Below, piece after piece: positions 56,049-64,000 of a stretch of DNA of 64,000 nt. The notes below the pieces were generated by a model. It was not told where the DNA came from. It made no database searches and saw only the letters and a program-made list of their open reading frames with translations. Within the stretch, counting starts at the first letter, position 1; every line of letters begins with the position of its first letter. This stretch comes from Coprinopsis marcescibilis (lineage: Eukaryota > Basidiomycota > Agaricomycetes > Agaricales > Psathyrellaceae), in assembly GCA_004369085.1 (NCBI GenBank), contig ML210187.1, positions 62,001 through 126,000 of the forward strand, written 5' to 3'. The position numbers and the translations under genes were made by a program.

Positions 56049-58634
56049 GGTCGTGGTACAACAGAAAGAGTCACAGCCTCCTCGTCGTTCTGAGGTTTGG
56101 GCACCCCCTATGCACCCGCGCGGTTCCTAACCAGCAAAGGGCGCCGTCACCGTTTAAGCTCCCTTTTGCACCTATTAAGAGCTCGGGAATTGTGGGATAT
56201 GCTTATATTACTGCCGATTCGGTGGTTCTTCTAGGAGGAGACGAGCGTTTTTAATGTAAATGCGCGACGTTTTGGCTCGATATATCAATGAACGAATTTC
56301 GCCAACCGACCACGACAAACATAGAACGAGACTGGATGAGTACTATACAGCTTGGGGACGAGACGTACATACAGCACCATCACCCGTCCGTCCAAATGGC
56401 TGCTCCCCATCCCCTTGAGTGACACCACCCTCCTCGGGTGATGGCAACGACTGCGGCAAAACACCCGCGGATGTTCCTTTGCCCAGCAGGGCATCATATT
56501 GTAACAATGTTCTGATGTCGTTGGACAACGAGAGCGTCTAAAATTCTACGCACCGACTGGAACGGGGGCAGGCCAACGCGTCATTAGTCACTTTTGCACC
56601 ATATCCCGAGCTAGTCATCCCCGAATCGAGGCACTCTCGACTCATGGCCACGTCCGACATCGTCATCTTCCATGTTGACATCGACCCTGCCTACCATCGC
56701 TTGTCTGCGTCTAGAAGCCCCAAGGAAGATAAGAAAGGCATCCCGGTCGTGGTGGTACAGAATCAAGAAGTTTGTTGGCGCCTGTCCCGATTCTTTGACA
56801 AACAACAACGCGTCACTCTCGCTCTCTCTATCTATGGAGTCCTGACTACACAACAAACAGCTCGAATGATCGTGCTATTTTGCCATTGACGAGGCAATAG
56901 GTGTATCATCAAACAAAACCAGCTTTTCGGCTGGATACAGCCATCCGAAATCATTGTCAACTCCGTCGTCGAAGTTGGATGAAGGGTTGGCAGGCTGCAC
57001 CATGGCCACCAGCGCACAGCTCGAGGAAGCACCTTACATGGGGTATTCCGGAAGCTGAAGGCATATCCTTGTCGTTCTCATCAGGGATCTCTCCCTGCCC
57101 TACTGGTCTTTCTGTTCCGGGCAGGTCCCCAGCTGCACCCTCAAAATATCGGGCTCCTAACCTTGTTGGGCCATTCTTTGGCTTCTAAAGGGGACCTTGC
57201 CAAGGTTGCGCCAACGCCAGCACACTCAGGACTCACTGCACGGTACCCCAGAGCCTAGATCCCAGGTCGAGCGCGTCAATTTCGCGACGCACAGTGCTAC
57301 TGCCACAGTCTTTGCTTCGCATTAGGATCGGCCTTTCTTGGCTTGGCCTTGGGTGTCGTTCGGACGCGCCTTGCAGTGTTGGTTTACATTTTCGGGTATG
57401 CTTGGGTAGACAGGTGAGTTTCAGACGCGTTACAATGAAAACTTGACTTGGTCGTTCCGGATCTCCTGCGCACTTCCATTCTTTCTATTTCTGCTAGGTA
57501 TCTATCTGACTTTTCGATTCGTGTTCCTTGGTTCGTACGGAGATCGTTGGCTAGTACTTTTCAGATTTGTAGGTGGTATACGAAGCGAAATGTGTACGAT
57601 TTTGAATGCCGGTTCTCCCGAAGATTCTCAAATCCAGCTCTTGTTCGGGTCAAGACGTGATGTCACCAAACGGAGATCGAGGAGTCGCGTCTCTTGGCTC
57701 TTGAATGCTGATTTCATTCGCCCGCTGGTTCCCTCGACGTCGATAGTGCAAAATCTCGGGTTTAGCTTTTTAAGGACCAACAGTTCTCGGGAACCTTTTG
57801 AATTTAGTCTGGAAAGTTGGATCGCAACTATGCTCACAAAGTTAATTAGACCGTTCGAACCCAATTTGCATTTTCGTAGTAAACACCGTCGGGGATGATG
57901 TGGCTCTCTTGGAGTCTTGGGCTACCGCTCACCTGGGACACTTCGATTCTCTGGTGCATGCCGCATTGGCAGCCGCAACCACTCGGGAATCGATCTCGGT
58001 CGCCTTTCCTTGGCGTCGTTTCTGGGGAAATGCTGCTTCATTTGCCTTCTGGATTCCTCAATGAAAGCTTGGAAGAGAAAAGAACATGGATGTTCCGAGC
58101 CTGCGTGCATCCATTCCTCATGGCTCAAGGCTGAAAAATGGCCAATGAGAATTGCGCATGAGATGTTGAGCATTCGGTTACCTCTTTTCGTCCCTGCCGT
58201 CACTCGGGTTCATCGAAGCGAAACTTTCAAGTCTCTGCCCCGGCGGATCCTGCGCACTGAGCCAATGCTGGATCTTGAGACCTATTACATTCTTGTTGTC
58301 GATTAGACTAGAACCTGAGCATTTTTGGAAATTGCAAGGATATTTACCTAATTCCCGGGGCATTCTGTGGCTTCAAGAACGAGCAAGAAGGAAAAAGAGC
58401 TGGCCTCGAGGACTGTGAATGGGAGCAGAATCCGATAGGCTCCGAGCCCGGACGGTTTGCCGAGCCCAAAGGACACAGCTGCTGCCAAGACAAAAGGTGA
58501 TTTGTTGCTCTCTGATTTCGACTATAAAGCCACGAGAGAACGAAGACATCGGCCGCTAGTTTTCCTCGCCCTTTTCCTCCGTCGCTGCCAGCCAGTCGAG
58601 CTCGTTGCATTATTCCGTCCTCGAGGTTTGCAAT
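56049..58634. other. Gene-poor stretch with unexplained coding-like fragments
   Basis: No complete gene. At 57897-58064 (+) a 55-codon open stretch has protein-like composition (ESWATAHLGHFDSLVHAA and FPWRRFWGNAASFAFWI) and then stops. At 57443-57896 another frame is open but without clear motifs. These may be remains of a dead gene. The last few hundred bases before 58635 should be the DUF1275 promoter. Confidence 0.4.
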
Positions 58635-59712
58635 ATGTCGCCAACAGAGAAGACATTGCCGTCGGTGTCGACCACAGCAGCGAGTAGCGTCCAGGGCCAT
58701 GCTGCCGACCCTGAGCAAGGCAAGGAGGGCGAAGGCTCCAACTCGAATTCGTTATGGCAGTACCTTATGACCGACGTCGACCCCAAGGAGTCAACAGGAC
58801 CATTAGCAGCGTTCTGCTTCATGACTGGCTACATGTGCGTGGTTATCATGCTCCGCGCACGTTCTGACTCGGGCTCACCACACCATCCAGTGACGTGATC
58901 TCATTCTCAGCAATTTTCGTCTGGTGTGGATTCCAAACCGGCAATTTCGCTCAGGTACGAAGCGTACGGGTTTAAGCTTTCTGATCTTAATCTGAATTGG
59001 CTTTGGTTGGCGTATTAGCTTGGTTTGGCGATAGCTCGGCTCTGGGAGGGGAACCCCCAATCAAGAGACTTCCATATCGCAGATCAACAGGCTCTATGCT
59101 CTTTGATAGCCTTCAACCTCGGCGCATTCCTGGGACGTATAGGTGACAAAATCGGGGCTCAGAAACGGTTATGGCTCGTCCTCGGCACATTCATCCAGGC
59201 GCTGCTCACCATGGCCGGTGCCATTGCCTTTTGGAAGAGCGGCGAATACGCATTGGCAACCGACAGGGAATACCCCGCTTGGAGGAACGTGGTCAGCTTT
59301 GTGGGTCTCGCTTTCATTAGCGCAAGCCTCGGGTTGCAGGGCGTGTTGGGCAAGAGGTTGAATACTGCGTTTGGAACTACCAGTGCGTATTCCTTGGTTC
59401 CACGCTGCTCCTCCCTTTCCGTTCTCATCCTCGTCTCATTTAGTCGTGCTCACTACTGTATGGGTGGAGCTAATGACCGACCCAAGCCTCTTTAACCTGC
59501 GACGGAAAGTGGTTTCCCGAGATCTGAGGTTAATCGCTGCTGGTGCTCTCTTCCTTGGCGCCTTTGTTGGACGAGCGATTCTCGCTGAAATTGGATATGC
59601 TGGGGCTCTCGGTGTTGCTGTTGGCCTCCGCGTACTCATCGCCATCGGCTGGGCGTTCGTCAAGGCCAAACCTAAAAAGGCGGCTGCTCCACTTGCCCCT
59701 TCTGGTGCTTAA
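58635..59712 (+). CDS. DUF1275 (YoaK-family) multi-pass membrane protein, second copy
   Basis: Four exons (58635-58834, 58891-58954, 59019-59382, 59444-59712) give 298 residues. A polar N-terminus of ~50 residues is followed by hydrophobic segments and the family pieces GPLAAFCFMTGYI, ISFSAIFVWCGFQTGNFAQ, RIGDKIGAQKRLWLVLGTFIQ, SASLGLQGVLGKRLNTAFGTT and VLTTVWVELMTDP. The C-terminus is Lys/Ala-rich (KAKPKKAAAP). Function is unknown. It is the paralogue of 30312-31550 with the same intron phases. The other gene has one extra intron in its N-terminal part. As at 28.8-31.6 kb, it is next to a copy of the unknown-protein gene. Confidence 0.94.
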
Positions 59713-61031
59713 CTATGAGCTTTATGCTTGTAGACAAGCAGACTGACTCTCTGTAGACGCAAGATAAGAAGACAGGCCAAAGCTAAGCTGGAGCTTTCGT
59801 TTTCAATCCGCTTTTTTAACCTTTGTTCTCACTCTTGGGCCTTGACTCCCTTCTACTCTTGGGCCTTTCCGCTTTTTGGCTTTCTTGCATGCGCAGATCA
59901 ATCACCCCTAGAGTTTATGTTACCCCTGTTTCTTGGTTATGGCGCACAAGACATACACGTTACAAATAGAGCTATGGGTTTCGCCTTCCCAGTGTACCAC
60001 CACGTTTAGTTTATACCTTAGGATTCCCAGCCAGTTTTTGTGGAGTAGAGCACATGGTCCCCTTGACGGTTAATGATGATGATAGATTTTGACTGGATTG
60101 CGATATCTGCACGCTGCGTACATAAGATGTTGTCATGGATTTAAACATGTGCTTTGTCGATGGCCGCTTATATGAATGAGATCCTTTGGTAGCGGATCAT
60201 GAGGAATGGGCAAGGGATGTTGAATGGATGGCCGTTATCCCGCTTCGACCGATGGCATCGTTGCCAAGCTACTATGAGTGGAGTTACTACACGTACTAAT
60301 ACTTTACTTACCTATTGGCAAATGAACATGTAGTCTAAGGGCCAACGGCGAACTCAACCAACCCACTTAAACCCACGTAGTGACTACCTAGCCACCACTC
60401 GCCACCAGCTTCTGGATCTTTGTAGCGGCTATCCAATCCTTCTCGTCGAGATCCACGGCCAACGCCTCCTCGAGCTTCACTCGAAAATGTCCTCAGGTGC
60501 GAAAGCCTGCAGCGGGGTCCGGAGAGGATGATAAAGTTCCGCACCGCGAGCCATCCTTGTCTTCTGCAGCCCTTGAGGAAAGTACTCATGTTAGTCTTAA
60601 CATTAGCATTAGCATTAGGGTTGGCGTTGCTATCGTTGTTAGTCCGACGGCAGAAGGAAATGTGCGGGGAAGGTGAAGAAGGACGCAGAAAGACTTAATA
60701 CGGAAGGGGCTGCGAGAGTAAAGAGTTTACGGGTGGAAGGTAGATGTACCCCGAGTGTCTGGTTGATTGGCGTAGAAGATGGTGTTTCTAGAAGGCTATT
60801 AGGAGGTGTTGCCATGGGCCGAGGATTTATAGGTCAGGATCTGATCATAGAAAATCCAAGGCGAATGCTTTCCCGGTTCGTTCATTGGATATGAGGGTCC
60901 GATAGGATAGCCGCGAGGGAAAATGCAATTAGGGGTAGAAAAAGCGTCGCAAATGCAAAGCAAGGTAAGTATACAATAATGGAATAAGGATGTACAAAGC
61001 GACGTTGAAGGTCAAAGCAGACATTCCATCC
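59713..61031. other. Intergenic region
   Basis: 3' flanks of the DUF1275 and MTO1 genes, which converge on this region. Apart from the relic at 60388-60587 no gene is supported. A short ATTAGC hexamer repeat lies near 60600-60622. Confidence 0.45.
60388..60587 (-). pseudogene. Possible small gene or relic with a one-base frameshift
   Basis: Two adjacent minus-strand frames read as one plausible protein end. The first gives QGLQKTRMARGAELYHPLRT and continues to APEDIF; then, one base out of frame, VKLEEALAVDLDEKDWIAAT and an end at VASGG followed by TAG. Adding a single base at the TTCGAGTGAAG join would make it continuous. An intron there is not possible. I do not recognise the protein. The upstream part (Arg/Ser/Phe-rich) could be a mitochondrial presequence but no start was settled. 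Confidence 0.35.
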
Positions 61032-63729
61032 TCACACTGCTGCAAAAGAACCATCATGCTCCCCAGCAGCCCTCGCCGACCACGTCTTCTTGGCATATTT
61101 CAGCAAATAAACCACTGAGGTGGGCGTCATGCCTTCGATCCGCTTCGCCGCCCCCTACCGACAAAAGATTAGGCGACATAGTGCCAAACAGACCAAAAGA
61201 AACTTACAATCGTAGTAGGCCTAACGCGGTAGAGCTTTTCGACAACTTCCGAGCTCAGTCCCGGAACGCTAGAATACTCCATCCCAGGGTCAAGCATGAG
61301 CGACTCGTCCTCCATAAACACCTTGACGTCCGCTTCTTGTCGTGAAAGATGTGGACTGTAACGACCTAAAACAATAGGTCAGATCTGCAAAAAGGCAGCG
61401 ACGTCGTTGTATGTATCATACCCTCGATGTCCACTCGGGAAAGGATCTGAGAATCGACGGTTGCCAACTCTGGCACCACAGATTTCAAAATATCTGATGT
61501 GAGGCCAGGATAGCGGAGCATGTAAAAGGCACTATGAAATGGTCAATACCGCGTTACGGATCCTTGGCAAACCTGAAGTACGTACTCCCGCCAGACACCG
61601 TCCCGGTTGACATGAACACCGTGCTCGGCCCAACCCTGAGGACTAAACTTGACCGATTTCAACAGTGCAATAACGGACTGGATGCTCTCCTGTGTCTCTT
61701 GAAGCACATCCCACCGATGATCTGATACGGCACCGGCAGCACGACCTGAACGAAAGGCAGTTGAGCGTCAACCTCAGACATACGGATAATTCCAACATAC
61801 CTTTAGTGGTGAGTCTTAGATCGGCGTTGTCGCTTCGGATGGTCATACGGTACTCGGACCTTGAGGTGAACATTCGGTCTAGGGCACAGAATTTAGCACC
61901 AGGTCAAGGAAGAACGCCTCATATAACTACTTACAGGGCTCTTCGGCTCCTTTGACGATCAAGTCGTCAATCATCACGCCAGTGAACCCGTCAGCGCGAG
62001 TCAAGACCAGCGGCGGTCTTTCCAGAGCAGCGAGGCCAGCGTTGATACCCGCGACAATTCCTTGAGCACCAGCTTCTTCGTATCCGGTAGTACCTGACAA
62101 GGAATGAGTGCGAGTTCCTGGAAGGGTGGAGATAAAGTTACCATTGATCTGACCAGCGAGGAAGAGACCCTTGATACGCTTGGTTTCCAATGTAGCTACC
62201 CACAAAGACAGTTGATGATTGAAGGTATTGATGATTGATACACTCACGATTCAGCTCACGGGGGTCAATGTGGTCGTACTCTACACCATATGCAGGCCTG
62301 ACCATTTTGACGTTGTCCAGTCCGGGAATGGTGCGCATCATCGCCTCCTGGACGTCTTCTGGCAGGCTGCATGAGATTCCATTGGGATATATCACGTCTA
62401 TAGGGACGGTCAGACCGTGGACTATACAATGTGAGGCAACTGACCGGAATCGTAGCCTTCAGGTTCAAGCCAAACGGTGTGGTGCTCTTTATGGCCGAAT
62501 CGCAGAATCTTGGCTTCCAGAGAAGGGCAATATCGTGGACCTAATCAAAAGTAAGCTTCAGACAGAAATAGCAAATTCAACGTGACTCACCCTTCTTGGT
62601 CTCCTGGATATGCACACTCTGATGTAGATTCTGCTTCACAATTTCGTGCGTCCGAGGGTTCGTGGTCGTCTTGAAACAAGGTACTTGATTTTTCGCGTTG
62701 TCCACTTCCTTGTTCAGGAAACTGAACGGAACAGGGACGACGTCGCCGACTTGCGCCTCCAATCCTGAAAAATCGATGGTCTTGCCGTCTAGTCGCGCCG
62801 GGGTGCCTGTTTGGAGACGACCGAGCTTGAAGCCGGCTGACGCAAGAGATGCGGACAGACCAGTTGGCGGGGAAGCATCGTCGCCAAGTCGCCCGGCCGG
62901 GAACCGCTTCAGACCTGTACTATCCTCGGTCATGCGAGGTTCAATTGCCTGAGGATGAACCACGCACCCATGTGGATCTCACCACCCAGAAACGTCCCCG
63001 TACAAATCACAACTTGCGAACAGGATATCACTTCTCCGGTTTCTGTGTCGTGCGTATGAGCCTTGTCTGCGTGAAGAAGCAAACAGAAAAGGACGCACCC
63101 AGTTGAACACCCTTCACCTTTCCCCAGCTGGAACCTGAGTGCGAATGGTCAATGACCAGGTCAAACACGCTCCCAGCCTTGATGTCCAAGTTCTTGTACC
63201 CCGAAAGTATCTGCTGTACATTCGCTTTATAAAGTGTTCGGTCTATTTGTGTTCTAGGACCCTGATACCATGCGAAATTAGGTCTTTTCCTTGAAATGCA
63301 CGAGAGACAGCTCACCCAAACAGCAGCACCCTTGCTCCTATTGAGGATTTGGTACTGAATCCCAGCTTTGTCGGCTACACGTCCCATTATACCATCCAGA
63401 GCATCGATTTCGCGAACCAGCGTGCCCTTCCCGACTCCTCCAATGGATGGGTTGCACGAAAGCTCCCCGATGGTTTCGACCTTCTGGGTCAACAGAACCG
63501 TCTTAGCACCTGTCCGAGCTGCGCCAGCTGCAGCCTCGCATCCTGCATGACCACCACCTATGACGCACACTGCCAAAATATCTAGTGAGTACTGCTGAGA
63601 ATCCGAGCGGAAACACGAGAGCTCACCGTCATAATGCTGGGAATTGTCTACTTTTTCAGAAAAGCGTCTGATATTTAGGAAGGAGCGGCTTATACGGGCA
63701 TTCTTGAAGCTTCTAAGGGCTGGTTTCAT
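61032..63729 (-). CDS. MTO1: Mitochondrial tRNA modification protein MTO1 (GidA/MnmG family)
   Basis: Fourteen exons (63627-63729, 63316-63581, 63099-63261, 62968-63066, 62591-62914, 62445-62540, 62248-62397, 62142-62195, 61935-62093, 61801-61878, 61586-61745, 61422-61531, 61208-61365, 61032-61154) give 680 residues. It has a basic, Ser/Arg-rich N-terminus (1-26) suited to mitochondrial import. FAD-binding loop [12 protein letters not shown] follows (41-52), then [14 protein letters not shown], the GidA signature [19 protein letters not shown] and [19 protein letters not shown], and the C-terminal helical region. With MSS1 it makes the 5-carboxymethylaminomethyl-type change on wobble uridine of mitochondrial tRNAs, using FAD and a folate donor. 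The acceptor of exon 4 was placed at CACGCAG because only that keeps the frame. It is complete with no missing motif. Confidence 0.97.
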
Positions 63730-63946
63730 CCAGTATTAGAGTTACAAACTGATTAGAAAAGGATATAAAGGCTATTCATGAAAATCCTTTTCGGGCGAAA
63801 TTCTTGGATGCGTCACGCACGGTCCATCAATAAGTCACGCGTACGGTTTTGACGTCCTGCCGCTAAATTCTGCGCGCGCCGCGCCCCGCGACGCGTTCAG
63901 CACTTTTGTCCCGCACCCCCATCATCGCGAGGGCTTTGCCAACAAA
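63730..63946. promoter_or_regulatory. Short bidirectional promoter, MTO1 / right-edge gene
   Basis: 217 bp between two divergent starts. It is GC-rich near 63865-63897, with an ACGCGT-type core (GACGCGTTC) that resembles an MluI cell-cycle box. Confidence 0.45.
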
Positions 63947-63986
63947 ATGTCTCAAATGTACGGAAAAGATAAGGGTGACACGAATG
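63947..63986 (+). CDS. First exon of a gene cut by the right edge
   Basis: ATG at 63947 in a good context (ACAAAATGT), a 13-codon hydrophilic start (MSQMYGKDKGDTN) and then a possible GTAAAG donor at 63987. Too short to name. It shares a compact promoter with MTO1. Confidence 0.4.
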
Positions 63987-64000
63987 GTAAAGTAGTCTTT

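Noticed and set aside
57443..57898. 151-codon + strand open frame with hydrophobic start
   Set aside because: No motif, no clear splice sites and competing frames of similar length; kept only as unexplained sequence.
60597..60625. TTAGGG-like telomeric repeat
   Set aside because: Only a few ATTAGC hexamers and one TTAGGG; not a telomere array.

Overview
The window looks like nuclear DNA of a filamentous basidiomycete, most likely a plant-biomass-degrading Agaricomycete. The evidence is intron-dense genes (usually 5-14 exons), short introns of about 50-70 nt with GT-AG borders and a few GC-AG, expanded tandem cytochromes P450, an AA9 lytic polysaccharide monooxygenase with a CBM1, DUF1275 proteins, and F-box and APH-like kinase genes typical of mushrooms. 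All gene models here were spliced by hand from the sequence; reading frame was checked across every junction of the intact genes.

Layout. 0-8.9 kb: the 5' part of a 2OG-oxygenase-like gene running off the left edge, an APH-fold kinase-like gene (3.2-6.0 kb), and two gene-poor stretches. 9-15.2 kb: P450 array 1, one intact gene between two decayed copies. 17.6-31.6 kb: an F-box gene, TFIIA small subunit (TOA2), a two-RRM RNA-binding protein with a long low-complexity tail, an unknown protein and a DUF1275 membrane protein. 32-39.6 kb: a secreted metallophosphoesterase divergent from an AA9-CBM1 LPMO, a small protein of unknown function, and a stand-alone thioester-reductase-like protein. 41-55 kb: the tRNA m5C methyltransferase NCL1/TRM4 followed by P450 array 2. 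55-64 kb: second copies of the unknown and DUF1275 genes, a gene-poor stretch, mitochondrial MTO1, and the first exon of a divergent gene at the right edge.

The main structural story is array 2. The segment from NCL1 exon 2 to exon 5 of the second P450 (about 6.1 kb) was tandemly duplicated once. The outer genes (NCL1 on the left, the last P450 on the right) stayed whole. The two truncated genes fused at the junction (47557/47566) and decayed. The middle P450 survives as two intact copies. The second copy later received two short inverted-repeat elements without transposase. The paralogous unit gives an empty-site sequence for each insertion, clear for the first and approximate for the second.

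The P450s, the thioester reductase and the LPMO are accessory genes; NCL1, MTO1 and TOA2 are housekeeping genes. Nothing in the window proves a co-regulated pathway. No CRISPR array, rRNA or credible tRNA gene was seen.
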